Source: Caldifarciminota bacterium (GTDB lineage: Bacteria > Hydrothermota > Tepidihabitantia > B36-G15). Taken from it: a DNA stretch of 42,316 nt. The notes beneath the pieces were generated by a model. That model was not told where the DNA came from. It saw only the letters and a list, made by a program, of their open reading frames with translations, and did not search any database. Made by a program: the position numbers and the translations under genes. The DNA lies in assembly GCA_003645615.1 (NCBI GenBank), contig QNBE01000003.1:1-42316 (forward strand), given 5' to 3'. Shown here in pieces: positions 17,283 to 24,783 of the stretch (position 1 is its first letter; every line of letters begins with the position of its first letter).

Positions 17283-17994
17283 TCACCGCCACCCCTACGG
17301 CAACAATCTGGTTGGTCAGATAGTTGGCGCTATCTTCATAATAGCGGACAAAATCGATCAGAAATCTGAAGAGGCCGTAGGCGAAGAGGGTAGTCCCGAA
17401 AAGCTCACCATGTTTTGCCCTTGGGCGCCTCTTCTCCAGATAGAAGAAGAGGAGAAGACCAAAAAGGGATGAGATGAGCTGGGTGGGGAGCAGGGGCTGA
17501 TCACCAACCGGAGAGTAACTCGCCGCACACCCCTTAGGAAACCTCACCCCGATCGGAAGGGTGGTGGGGATCCCAAAACAGCAACCATTTAAGAAGCAGC
17601 CGATTCGGGTGAGGAAGATGCCGAGGGCAATCGGAGCAGCGATGATGTCACCAAGGGTAAGGACCTTGATTCTATTCTTCTTAGCAAAATAAATCCCCAC
17701 CACCAGGGCAAGGAGAAAGCCACCAAAGAACATAAGTCCACCCCGCCAGATCGCAATAATCTCGAAAGGATCGTTCTGGAATTCGGCCGGATGGAGGAGG
17801 ACATACAAGAGGCGTGCCCCGACTACTGCTGAGATCAGGATCCAAAAACCGAGATCGGAGACGAGCTTCTTATCAATCCCGGCTTCTACCGCCCTCTTCT
17901 CAGCAAGCCAGATCCCGATGAAGAAGGCGAGGGCGAGCATAACCCCGTAACTATGGATGGCAAACTCACCAAATCGGACTATGATCGGAAACAT
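17236..17994 (-). CDS. lgt: Prolipoprotein diacylglyceryl transferase
   Basis: A 252-residue polytopic membrane protein that moves diacylglycerol from phosphatidylglycerol to the lipobox Cys of prolipoproteins, the first step of lipoprotein maturation. It shows the HSYGVMLALAFFIG start, RGGLMFFGGF and the central signature LTRIGCFLNGCCFG, a Cys-rich variant of the GRxGNFxN motif seen in several phyla. Several lipoproteins in this window are expected substrates. It sits between the MGMT-like gene (16-base overlap) and comF in one operon driven from the promoter at 18478-18505. Confidence 0.94.
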   Translation of the reverse strand: MFPIIVRFGEFAIHSYGVMLALAFFIGIWLAEKRAVEAGIDKKLVSDLGFWILISAVVGARLLYVLLHPAEFQNDPFEIIAIWRGGLMFFGGFLLALVVGIYFAKKNRIKVLTLGDIIAAPIALGIFLTRIGCFLNGCCFGIPTTLPIGVRFPKGCAASYSPVGDQPLLPTQLISSLFGLLLFFYLEKRRPRAKHGELFGTTLFAYGLFRFLIDFVRYYEDSANYLTNQIVAVGVAVIGFIILYRSAVKKSD

Positions 17995-18461
17995 GATCCC
18001 CGAATTAGCTTCTGCTCATAATCGACAACCTGATACCGTTTTCCCTTCTTTACAATTCGATGGCCCTCCAGTTCCAGCATCCGCCTCTGATAAGAAATCC
18101 CACCTGGATACTTCTCATTGAGATAACCACCACTCTTCAGAGTCCGCCAGTAGGGGGTAATCCTCTTCTTGCCTGCCTTGGTTTCCTCTTCTGCGGCATG
18201 GGCGGCAATCCAGGTGAATATTCCGCAGGTGATCGGACAACCAATTGTAGCATGATGCTTCCTGGCGATTATCTCTCGGATTTCACTAATTGTGATCAAC
18301 TTCCCTTTGGGAACCTTCTTCATAATTTCATCGACCTCAACCGGAGCGGGAATTGCCACCGTCCCTTCGCCCCATCTCTCCCTTAGCTTTCCTTTGATCC
18401 TCACCACTTTGGGAAGATCTTTCTTCTCTCGCAGTTTCTCTCGCCAACTCTTCCTCGCCAT
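17979..18461 (-). CDS. MGMT/alkyltransferase-like (ATL) DNA-binding protein without active-site Cys
   Basis: 160 residues from ATG 18461. I rejected the ORF-track start (18635) because GGAGGTGGT stands right before 18461 and the promoter at 18478-18505 begins transcription at ~18471. The core KGKLITISEIREIIA, IGCPITCGIFTWIAAH and LEGHRIV matches the MGMT/ATL winged-helix DNA-binding domain. In methyltransferases the reactive Cys lies in PCHR; the matching run here appears to be PYWR, so methyl transfer is unlikely and alkyl-lesion recognition, as in ATL proteins, is the better guess. A conserved basic N-terminal stretch (KSWREKLREKKDLPK) typifies this subfamily, which is common in FCB bacteria. 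Confidence 0.78.
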   Translation of the reverse strand: MARKSWREKLREKKDLPKVVRIKGKLRERWGEGTVAIPAPVEVDEIMKKVPKGKLITISEIREIIARKHHATIGCPITCGIFTWIAAHAAEEETKAGKKRITPYWRTLKSGGYLNEKYPGGISYQRRMLELEGHRIVKKGKRYQVVDYEQKLIRGSCFRS

Positions 18462-18477
18462 ACCACCTCCTTTTCCG

Positions 18478-18505
18478 ATTATACCAAGATAGTCCTTTCC
18501 GACAA
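18478..18505 (-). promoter_or_regulatory. Promoter of MGMT-like/lgt/comF operon (TTGTCG-N16-TATAAT)
   Basis: TTGTCG (18505-18500) and TATAAT (18483-18478) on the minus strand are 16 bases apart, the -10 preceded by TGG (extended -10). The start falls at about 18471, directly on the AAAGGAGGTGG ribosome-binding site. Confidence 0.65.
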
Positions 18506-18523
18506 GACAAATCGGAATATAAT
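18496..18523 (+). promoter_or_regulatory. Divergent promoter with weak -35 (TTTCCG-N16-TATAAT)
   Basis: A perfect TATAAT (18518-18523) lies seven bases before the ATG at 18530; 16 bases upstream is TTTCCG, a poor -35 that overlaps the -35 of the minus-strand promoter. The message would be leaderless. Confidence 0.5.
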
Positions 18524-18529
18524 CATCAG

Positions 18530-19090
18530 ATGAGCTTTCAACTCCCCTCCGGTGTGACGGTCCTGGAAGATGAAACCGGCTATTGCTTTGAGCCCTATGA
18601 GGGATATAGGCTGGAGATGGTGACCAACCAGCCATACGATTTCATCTATCTGATTGCGGTCTCGAGTGAACGACTCTATTCTCTTTTCCGATCCCTGACC
18701 GAGTGCTGCCTCCCCGATTCGGTCTTTTTCATCTTAGAGCACCATGCCCTGGAGCCAAAATCATATCTGAGTCCATACTGGGAGAAAAAGCTGATCATCG
18801 ATTTTCTAACTCCTTATCACAACTTCCTGGCAAACGATGGAGGAATTGGTTTTGGCTTAGCCCACTCCACCTCAGATCACCATAGCGAAATCTTCGTTGA
18901 TGACCACAAGATCGTTACCCTTTTCACTTCGAGAAGGAAAGATGTAGAAAAAGTCATAAAATCATTCGCCATCCCCCACCACGAGAAGATGGAGTTCTTA
19001 AGTCAGTATCCTCATCTCCATACCCACCATCCTGAATCTGAGGAGCTTATAGAAACAATCCTTACAAGATTAAACATGCGTAGTAGTTGA
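18530..19090 (+). CDS. Unknown 186-aa cytoplasmic protein
   Basis: I do not recognise this protein. It is 186 residues, without signal peptide or membrane helix, mildly acidic and rich in aromatic and His residues, with His clusters near the end (YPHLHTHHPESEE) and an SDHHSEIFVDDHK stretch that could bind metal. Codon use matches the confident neighbours. No Shine-Dalgarno precedes the ATG, but TATAAT lies seven bases before it, so transcription should begin on the start codon and the message should be leaderless. Its stop overlaps the -35 of the next promoter. Confidence 0.55.
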   Translation: MSFQLPSGVTVLEDETGYCFEPYEGYRLEMVTNQPYDFIYLIAVSSERLYSLFRSLTECCLPDSVFFILEHHALEPKSYLSPYWEKKLIIDFLTPYHNFLANDGGIGFGLAHSTSDHHSEIFVDDHKIVTLFTSRRKDVEKVIKSFAIPHHEKMEFLSQYPHLHTHHPESEELIETILTRLNMRSS

Positions 19091-19114
19091 CAGAAATCGA
19101 ACCCTCCCTAAAAT
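19087..19114 (+). promoter_or_regulatory. Promoter of lipoprotein gene (TTGACA-N16-TAAAAT)
   Basis: TTGACA (19087-19092), overlapping the stop of the previous gene, and TAAAAT (19109-19114) are 16 bases apart. The start is expected at ~19121, the first base of the GAAGGAGGTG ribosome-binding site. Confidence 0.7.
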
Positions 19115-19132
19115 TGCCTCGAAGGAGGTGAC

Positions 19133-19747
19133 ATGCGGTTACGTCTTTATTATGGTCTGGCGGCGATCCTCTTGTTTGTGATCGGCTGCGGACTCTTCAA
19201 AGGTGAGAAGAAATACCTACCGCTTGCAGTTGGTAACGAGTGGGACTATACCATGACAACACACAATGCCACCTATCAGAATGATACCCTCGTCTCTGAT
19301 ACAACCTTCACCCACCACTATACCTCCAAAATCACCGGAACCGACAAGACCACCGGAGGAGTTGAGGTCTACGTGATGATATCAACCTTTGAGTCAACCA
19401 CCGATACCACCTACTTAGAGGAACGGGATGACGACATCTACAGTTATTCGTCTCTTTCAGATACCAACCCGATTCTGGTTTTAGACCACCCGCTGGATGA
19501 TGGTAAGACCTGGTCCAGCGGTGGATTCACTTACGAGGTGATCGGTAGCGAGGACGTTTCGGTTAAGGCCGGGGATTTCAGTTGTAAGAAGATCAAGGTT
19601 ACCTACAGTGGTGTTGAATCTTATTTCTGGTATGCAGAAGGCGTGGGGGAGGTGAAATACTCCTACGCCGACACCTCAGAAGTTGCACCGGGAACGAAAC
19701 TTATAACTGAAGTAGAAGAAGTCCTCGATGACTACACCGTGAAATAA
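19133..19747 (+). CDS. Lipoprotein of unknown function
   Basis: A 204-residue predicted lipoprotein: a basic start (MRLRLYYG), a hydrophobic stretch and lipobox FVIGC with Cys near residue 20, hence a substrate for Lgt. The mature part opens with YLPLAVGNEWDYTM, a motif I associate with a widespread secreted beta-sheet family whose members begin with PLxxGNxWxY; their function is unknown. The body is Thr/Asp-rich beta structure, probably a lipocalin- or sandwich-like domain. It has its own promoter, a strong Shine-Dalgarno and a clear intrinsic terminator directly after the stop, so it appears to be monocistronic. Confidence 0.75.
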   Translation: MRLRLYYGLAAILLFVIGCGLFKGEKKYLPLAVGNEWDYTMTTHNATYQNDTLVSDTTFTHHYTSKITGTDKTTGGVEVYVMISTFESTTDTTYLEERDDDIYSYSSLSDTNPILVLDHPLDDGKTWSSGGFTYEVIGSEDVSVKAGDFSCKKIKVTYSGVESYFWYAEGVGEVKYSYADTSEVAPGTKLITEVEEVLDDYTVK

Positions 19748-19748
19748 G

Positions 19749-19773
19749 GAAGGGGGCGCAAGCCCCCTTTTTC
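19749..19773 (+). terminator. Intrinsic terminator after lipoprotein gene
   Basis: GGGGGC (19752-19757), loop GCAA (a GNRA tetraloop), GCCCCC (19762-19767), then five T. It is the clearest rho-independent terminator in the window. It ends only six bases before the next ATG at 19780. Confidence 0.9.
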
Positions 19774-19779
19774 CCTCCT

Positions 19780-20133
19780 ATGGAATACGAAGTCCTGGTC
19801 AGGGTTTGGGAGAAGAGAGTAGCTGAGATGTATTATGATGTCGCCAGGGTCTACGACAGTGAAAGGAGATTTCCACCCCCGGTCTGGGAAGATGAAGAGC
19901 GGGTCGAGATGCAGAAGATGGAGGTCGAAGACAGGAATACCGTGATTGCCCACTATCGTGATATCGTCCTTGATCCGGAAGGAAAGAAGTGGATCATCGA
20001 ATGGGAACCAGATCGAGGTATCCCGATCCTGTTGAGTTTGGAGGGGGAGATAAAGGAGTTCCCCGATGAGATCGAATTTCGTGGCTATGAGGTGATTGGT
20101 AATATCTATGAAGACCCCCAACTTTTGACTTAA
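19780..20133 (+). CDS. Unknown 117-aa acidic protein
   Basis: Not recognised. It is a 117-residue, highly charged protein (many Glu, Asp, Arg) without signal or membrane segment; motifs such as VARVYDSERRFPPPVW and KKWIIEWEPDRGIPILL give no family I can name. Codon use resembles neighbouring real genes and the opposite-strand ORF (19732-20121) looks like a shadow. The ATG comes six bases after the T-run of the terminator and has no purine-rich Shine-Dalgarno or evident promoter, so how it is expressed is unclear; read-through past the terminator is possible. Confidence 0.5.
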   Translation: MEYEVLVRVWEKRVAEMYYDVARVYDSERRFPPPVWEDEERVEMQKMEVEDRNTVIAHYRDIVLDPEGKKWIIEWEPDRGIPILLSLEGEIKEFPDEIEFRGYEVIGNIYEDPQLLT

Positions 20134-20140
20134 TTTACCG

Positions 20141-20168
20141 TTGACGATCTGATGGGGCTGATTAAAAT
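20141..20168 (+). promoter_or_regulatory. Promoter of MBL-fold hydrolase (TTGACG-N16-TAAAAT)
   Basis: TTGACG (20141-20146) and TAAAAT (20163-20168) are 16 bases apart. The start is expected at ~20175, leaving a leader of about six bases before ATG 20181 and no room for a normal Shine-Dalgarno. Confidence 0.65.
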
Positions 20169-20180
20169 AGAGAGCGGCCT

Positions 20181-21011
20181 ATGAAAGTTCGATTTTGGGG
20201 AACACGAGGCTCAATACCAGCACCCGGTCCCGAGACCAGCCGTTACGGTGGTAACACCACCTGTGTTGAGATCAGCAGCGGTAAGACCAGAATCATCTTC
20301 GATGCGGGAACCGGGATCAGAAAGCTCGGTTATCTCCTAAAGAGCGAATCTGAGCCGATCCGGATCCTTTTTACCCATTTCCACTGGGATCATATCCAGG
20401 GACTACCTTTCTTCATCCCACTCTATATTCCAGGCAAACCGATCGAATTTTATGCCTATCCTCCATTCTACCAGGGACTGAAAGAGATGATGGTGCACCA
20501 GCTCAAGAAGACCTACTTTCCGGCGGAATATCATACCCTACCTTCTCTGATTAAATTCTTCAAACTCAAAAAGAGAAACAACAATATCGGCCCGCTCCAG
20601 ATTTCGGTGATCGAAAATAACCATCCCGGCGGTGCTACCGGCTATCGGATCAGTGATGGTAAGAAGGTCATCGTCTTTCTCACCGATAATGAACTGAAAC
20701 CTCCGGAGGCGAAGACACCCTGGTCAGATTTTGTCACCTTCTCCCAGGATGCCGATATCCTTATCCACGATGCCCAGTATAATGATGAGGAACTGAAGCA
20801 GAAACCGGGCTGGGGCCACTCCTCCTATTCCCAGGTCTGCCAGCTTGCCTTAGAGGCAAAGGTAAAACAGCTCATCTTTACTCATCATGAGCCGGTCCAC
20901 TCCGATGATTTTATCGATGATATGGTCGATGAGTGGCGGGGATGGGTGAAGGAGAATGGTGGCGGTTTTGAGCTCTGGGCCGCGAGCGAGGGTGAGGAGA
21001 TCGAACTCTAA
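20181..21011 (+). CDS. Metallo-beta-lactamase-fold hydrolase (PhnP/RNase Z-like group)
   Basis: A 276-residue MBL-fold enzyme. It begins with FWGTRGSIPAPGPETSRYGGNT, typical of the subgroup near PhnP and RNase Z, and carries the dinuclear metal set: THFHWDH near residue 70, a His in ENNHPGG, an Asp in HDAQYND, GWGHSS and a final His in FTHHEP. Proteins of this subgroup hydrolyse phosphodiesters or cyclic nucleotides; the substrate here is not determinable. It has its own promoter with a near-leaderless start. Its stop overlaps the convergent pruA stop by four bases. Confidence 0.85.
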   Translation: MKVRFWGTRGSIPAPGPETSRYGGNTTCVEISSGKTRIIFDAGTGIRKLGYLLKSESEPIRILFTHFHWDHIQGLPFFIPLYIPGKPIEFYAYPPFYQGLKEMMVHQLKKTYFPAEYHTLPSLIKFFKLKKRNNNIGPLQISVIENNHPGGATGYRISDGKKVIVFLTDNELKPPEAKTPWSDFVTFSQDADILIHDAQYNDEELKQKPGWGHSSYSQVCQLALEAKVKQLIFTHHEPVHSDDFIDDMVDEWRGWVKENGGGFELWAASEGEEIEL

Positions 21012-22558
21012 CCGATCTTTTCCGAGATCGATTTTGCTTGGAGGAAGAGGAGAAGGTAGTCTCTTCCGCCCGCTTTAGAATCGGTCCCAGACATATTGAA
21101 CCCGCCGAAGGGGTGGACGCCGACTAAGGCACCGGTGCATTTCCGGTTGATATAGAGATTTCCAACGTGAGCCAGCCTCTTCGCCTTTTCGATCTTCTCC
21201 CGATTTCTGGTATAGACCGACCCGGTGAGACCATAGATCGTATCGTTGGCGATTTCAATCGCCTGATCATAATCATTGGCCTTGATTACCGCCAGAACCG
21301 GGCCGAAGATCTCCTCCTGAGCAATCCGGGCCTTGGTATCAACATCGGCAAAGACCGTCGGCTGAATAAACCAGCCATTCCCTTCTGCCGGTCCACCACC
21401 ACAAAGGAGTCTGCCTTCCTTCTTGCCGATCTCGATATATTCAAGGATCGATCTGTAGGCGGCCTCATTTATGACCGGACCCATGAAGTTCTTATGATCC
21501 TTGACCGGACCCACTGTAATCTTCTCAACCTCGGGGATGAACCGGCTGAGGAACTCATCATAGATATCGGCAAGGATTATGGCCCGGGAACAGGCCGAGC
21601 ATTTCTGGCCCTGATAACCATAGGCCGAGACCAGAACCCCCTTTACCGCCGCATCAAGATCGGCTTCCGAGTCGACAATAATAAAATCCTTTCCTCCCAT
21701 CTCAGCAATAACCCGTTTGATCCAGATCTGTCCGGGCTGAGTCTTGGCCGCCAGTTCCACAATACGAAGTCCTACCGCCATCGAACCGGTGAAGGCGATA
21801 AACCTCGTTTTGGGATGGGCAACCAGTGTCTCACCAGCGATTCGACCCGGTCCGGTCAGATAGTTGATAACCCCATCTGGTAGACCGGCCTCCTCCATCA
21901 CCTCCATAAATTTGTAGGCGATGAGAGGAGAATCACTGGAAGGCTTAAGGACTACCGTATTACCGGTTACGACCGAGGCCGAGGTCATACCACAGAGGAT
22001 GGCCAAGGGGAAGTTCCACGGTGGGATGACAATGCCGACGCCAAGGGGTATATAGATTAGTTCCGGCTGCTCACCAGGATAGGGTGTAACCGGCTGCTTG
22101 CCACCATAGCGTATCGCCTCCCGACCATAGAACTCCAGGAAGTCGATCGCCTCGGCCACATCGGCATCGGCCTCAGGCCAGGACTTTCCGACCTCAAGGA
22201 CCATGGTGGCGGCCAGTTCTAACCGCCGTTTACGCATAATATCAGCGGCCTTAAATAGATATTCGGCCCGGGTCTCGGGCTTCTCAAACCGCCACTCCTC
22301 AAAACGCCTGAGCGCCGTCTCCAATGCCTTCTCAGCCAGATCCCCATCCGCTTTCTGGAACACACCGAGGACCTGGTCCTTCTCCGAAGGGTTATAAGAG
22401 TTGAAGCGCTCCTTTGCCTTTACCCTCTTACCATCGATGATCAGATCGTATTCCTTTCCCGCCTCAGCCTCGATTCTGGCGATCGCCTCTTCCATCGCCT
22501 TTCGATTTTCGGGATTGGTGAAATCGGTATAACTCTCATTCTTAAACTCCGGTCTCAT
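21008..22558 (-). CDS. pruA: L-glutamate gamma-semialdehyde (P5C) dehydrogenase
   Basis: A 516-residue NAD(P)-dependent aldehyde dehydrogenase of the P5CDH/RocA type, which oxidises glutamate semialdehyde to glutamate in proline or arginine breakdown. Marks are PPWNFPLAI (cofactor site), FTGSMAVG, the general-base Glu in AEMGGKD, the nucleophile in GYQGQKCSACSR, and QEEIFGPVLAV. The C-terminal FGGFNMSGTDSKAGG is typical of this subfamily. Proline dehydrogenase is not in the window. It is a single gene with a strong promoter (22577-22604) and AAGGAGGTG before its ATG; the transcription start falls on the Shine-Dalgarno. Confidence 0.93.
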   Translation of the reverse strand: MRPEFKNESYTDFTNPENRKAMEEAIARIEAEAGKEYDLIIDGKRVKAKERFNSYNPSEKDQVLGVFQKADGDLAEKALETALRRFEEWRFEKPETRAEYLFKAADIMRKRRLELAATMVLEVGKSWPEADADVAEAIDFLEFYGREAIRYGGKQPVTPYPGEQPELIYIPLGVGIVIPPWNFPLAILCGMTSASVVTGNTVVLKPSSDSPLIAYKFMEVMEEAGLPDGVINYLTGPGRIAGETLVAHPKTRFIAFTGSMAVGLRIVELAAKTQPGQIWIKRVIAEMGGKDFIIVDSEADLDAAVKGVLVSAYGYQGQKCSACSRAIILADIYDEFLSRFIPEVEKITVGPVKDHKNFMGPVINEAAYRSILEYIEIGKKEGRLLCGGGPAEGNGWFIQPTVFADVDTKARIAQEEIFGPVLAVIKANDYDQAIEIANDTIYGLTGSVYTRNREKIEKAKRLAHVGNLYINRKCTGALVGVHPFGGFNMSGTDSKAGGRDYLLLFLQAKSISEKIG

Positions 22559-22576
22559 CGCACCTCCTTTCTCCCA

Positions 22577-22604
22577 ATTTTAGACCGGCCCTGATGATTG
22601 TCAA
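22577..22604 (-). promoter_or_regulatory. Promoter of pruA (TTGACA-N16-TAAAAT)
   Basis: On the minus strand TTGACA (22604-22599) and TAAAAT (22582-22577) are 16 bases apart; the start is expected at ~22570, on AAAGGAGGTG. It is divergent from the promoter at 22614-22641, the two -35 boxes being nine bases apart. Confidence 0.7.
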
Positions 22605-22613
22605 ATGGAGCGG

Positions 22614-22641
22614 TTGTCTTGAGCGAAGAAAGGGTTATAAT
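22614..22641 (+). promoter_or_regulatory. Promoter of secreted protein pair (TTGTCT-N16-TATAAT)
   Basis: TTGTCT (22614-22619) and a perfect TATAAT (22636-22641) are 16 bases apart. The start is expected at ~22648, just before GAGGAGG and ATG 22661. This rules out the ORF-track start at 22598, which lies upstream of the promoter. Confidence 0.7.
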
Positions 22642-22660
22642 ACTTATTGAGGAGGCTGAT

Positions 22661-23152
22661 ATGTTGCTCTTTTCCCTCGTCACTGCTGTTATCCTCTGGC
22701 AGGAGGACTTCGTCCAAACCGCCGGGGGGCTACAACAACTTGCCCACTATAAGGTCCGGATAGAAAACCGCGATGGCAGGGTGATCCTCACCGGGAATCC
22801 AGCCAGAGAAGGCCACTCATCAGCCTGGCTTGCGATAGACCAACTCGATCTCACGGGCAAAGAATTTATCAAGATCCGTCTGAGGGTCGATCGGAATCGG
22901 CTCCGGATCCGTTATTTCCCCTTCGACCCGAAAAGGAGGATCTATCTTGAAGGGAGGAGATATATGGATACCTCCGAATGGTTGGAGATAACTATCCCTC
23001 TCTCCGATGCCACCCCCTTCCCATCACTCAAATTCCCCTACCTCCTCAAACCTAATCAGAGGCCAGCACTCTATCTCTTCTTCGAGAACGACCGGCCAGG
23101 TCCATTTCGGATCGAGATCGATCGAATTACCATCTTTCGGAGGGAGCAATGA
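22661..23152 (+). CDS. Small secreted beta-sandwich protein
   Basis: 163 residues from ATG 22661, chosen over 22598 because GAGGAGG and a promoter lie directly before it. A hydrophobic leader (MLLFSLVTAVILW) implies export. The mature part (DLTGKEFIKIRLRVDR, TSEWLEITIPLSDA, PALYLFFENDRPGPFRIEIDRI) looks like a jelly-roll carbohydrate-binding or CIA30-type sandwich, judged from strand pattern only. It overlaps the sialidase-like gene by four bases (ATGA), so the two products are probably made and exported together. No catalytic residues are evident. Confidence 0.65.
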   Translation: MLLFSLVTAVILWQEDFVQTAGGLQQLAHYKVRIENRDGRVILTGNPAREGHSSAWLAIDQLDLTGKEFIKIRLRVDRNRLRIRYFPFDPKRRIYLEGRRYMDTSEWLEITIPLSDATPFPSLKFPYLLKPNQRPALYLFFENDRPGPFRIEIDRITIFRREQ

Positions 23153-24561
23153 GATGGCTGATATTACTCTTCCTTGCCCTCGGCCTCTACGCTGACTATC
23201 CCTGGTCCCCCAATGTCCGGGTGAGCGTCGAGGCCCCCTGGGACACCCTTAATCAGGGTGAATCCTGCTTTGCCATCTGGGGGGATTCGATCTTCTCAGT
23301 TTGCAACACTGCGGAGCGGGGTCGAGTTGCCACTGCTCCCTTTGCCTACTCCTATGATGGTGGTCAGAGCTTTACCCAGTATCCATTTATCGACTCCTCA
23401 ACCGGCATCACTTGGCATACCGATCCTGTGATCGAGGTTGATGACTCCGGTCGGGTCCATATGCTCATCCAGTTCCAAATTAATCTTTTGAACCATTATC
23501 TTTCAACCGATGGCGGTCAGACCTGGTGCGATACGGTTACGATCACCTCCGACTATGGGGTTGACAAACCGTGGATGATCATCAATAAGAACGAAATCTA
23601 TATCACCTGGGAGCAGGTCTCCGGCCAGATCGGGCTCTGGTTTGCCAAATCGACCGACTACGGAAAGACCTTTACCAAACGGCGGATCTGGAATCGGACC
23701 GGGATCTCCGCCCTCTGTATGGACGAAGAGGAGAACATCCATCTCGCCCTCCTTAAATGGTATCAGGCCCTCTACTACCGGAAGTCAACCGATAAGGGAG
23801 CCAGCTGGCTACCCGAGCATTTCCTATCCGACAACTACTATCAGACCGGATATGGCGATCGGTTCCCCCTCAACTCCATCACTGCTACCGGCAATGTTGT
23901 CTTTGTTACCTTTGTCGACACCAGAAAAGGCGACTGGGATGTCTGGGGGATAAGATCGAGTGATGGTGGTAACACCTGGGGTGAGAAGTTCGTCATCAAT
24001 GACTCATCAGGTGGCCAGTGCAAAGGGTGGGCGGTCTTCGATCCCTACGGTGGGCTCCATGTTGGCTACTACCACACTCCGGACTGGCCAACCAGCTCAA
24101 CCAGCCTCTTCTCCTACCGCTACCAGTTTTCACCCGATAGCGGCAAGACCTTCTATCCCAGTATCCGGGTCTCCGACACCGCGGTCCGGAGCATGAACAC
24201 CTTCCTTGGTGAGTATCATGTCCTGCGCACCGATAGCGAATATGTTTATGTGATCTGGTCCGATGGTCGGAACGGTGATTACAACGATCTCTACTTTGCT
24301 AAGGCCAAGATCTCAGAACTCTCCTGTCCAGAACCGACAACAGCCAAATCCAATCCTGCATCCCGGTTTTCAATTCCAACCCTGTGGCGGGGAAAAATCC
24401 GACTCAATCTCCCCGGCCGGATTACACTCTTTGACTGCACCGGGCGGAAGATCAGGCATCTTTCTCCTGGCCGGTCGGTAATCGATAGCAGGACAATCCC
24501 TTCCGGTATCATCTTTGTCAGGGCCAGAGGAAAGGTCTATAAGGTGGTCAATCTCCATTAG
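23149..24561 (+). CDS. Secreted sialidase-like six-Asp-box propeller with sorting tail
   Basis: A 470-residue exported protein (signal MRWLILLFLALGLYA). Six Asp-box (BNR) repeats of the SxDxGxTW type are spread along it: SYDGGQSF, STDGGQTW, STDYGKTF, STDKGASW, SSDGGNTW and SPDSGKTF, the pattern of sialidase-like propellers. The sialidase Arg triad and catalytic Tyr are not obvious, so enzymatic activity is doubtful. The last ~70 residues (ITLFDCTGRKIRHL, IPSGIIFVRA) form a short sorting tail. It is co-transcribed with the small beta-sandwich gene upstream. Confidence 0.78.
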   Translation: MRWLILLFLALGLYADYPWSPNVRVSVEAPWDTLNQGESCFAIWGDSIFSVCNTAERGRVATAPFAYSYDGGQSFTQYPFIDSSTGITWHTDPVIEVDDSGRVHMLIQFQINLLNHYLSTDGGQTWCDTVTITSDYGVDKPWMIINKNEIYITWEQVSGQIGLWFAKSTDYGKTFTKRRIWNRTGISALCMDEEENIHLALLKWYQALYYRKSTDKGASWLPEHFLSDNYYQTGYGDRFPLNSITATGNVVFVTFVDTRKGDWDVWGIRSSDGGNTWGEKFVINDSSGGQCKGWAVFDPYGGLHVGYYHTPDWPTSSTSLFSYRYQFSPDSGKTFYPSIRVSDTAVRSMNTFLGEYHVLRTDSEYVYVIWSDGRNGDYNDLYFAKAKISELSCPEPTTAKSNPASRFSIPTLWRGKIRLNLPGRITLFDCTGRKIRHLSPGRSVIDSRTIPSGIIFVRARGKVYKVVNLH

Positions 24562-24577
24562 TGGTCAGAATATCCCC

Positions 24578-24660
24578 ACTGGAAACGATGTGAGTTAACA
24601 CCCTCCAAAAATCCATTGATCGGACCAACTGGCTGGTTACAATCTGGTATAACAGAGGTG
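24578..24660 (+). pseudogene. Decayed copy of the small secreted-protein 3' end
   Basis: Bases 24578-24652 match 25873-25946 at both ends: CTGG[A/T]AACGATGT near the start and TGGCTGGTTACAATCTGGTATAA near the end, at nearly the same spacing (one base different). In the second copy the whole stretch is one open frame (TGNDV...WLVTIWYN); here that frame is broken by a stop (GNDVS*) and a one-base shift. The simplest reading is a degraded duplicate. The 222-base gap 24562-24783 shows no other gene I can support; a TCTCTC/GAGAGA hairpin (near 24760-24782) lies just before the next ATG. Confidence 0.45.
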
Positions 24661-24783
24661 GATGGTGGCAAGGGTGAAGTGTTTTACACCGGAGAAGAGG
24701 AAATGAATGGATTTGCACTGATCTTCAGTATATACATGACTCGCACAAGGGTTTTGGTAATCTCTCTCCTTAGGTAGAGAGAC

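Noticed and set aside
21167-21883. 238-aa plus-strand ORF inside pruA
   Set aside because: It is a shadow of the dehydrogenase gene in another frame; the pruA motifs are complete on the minus strand and the opposite ORF shows no domain or ribosome site.
24648-24653. TATAAC as a promoter for the lipoprotein at 24784
   Set aside because: It is homologous to the coding segment above and lies 130 bases before the gene with no matching -35.
24704-24778. 24-codon frame MNGFALIFSIY... as a leader peptide
   Set aside because: It has a purine-rich stretch before the ATG but no conserved features, and it overlaps the decayed region.
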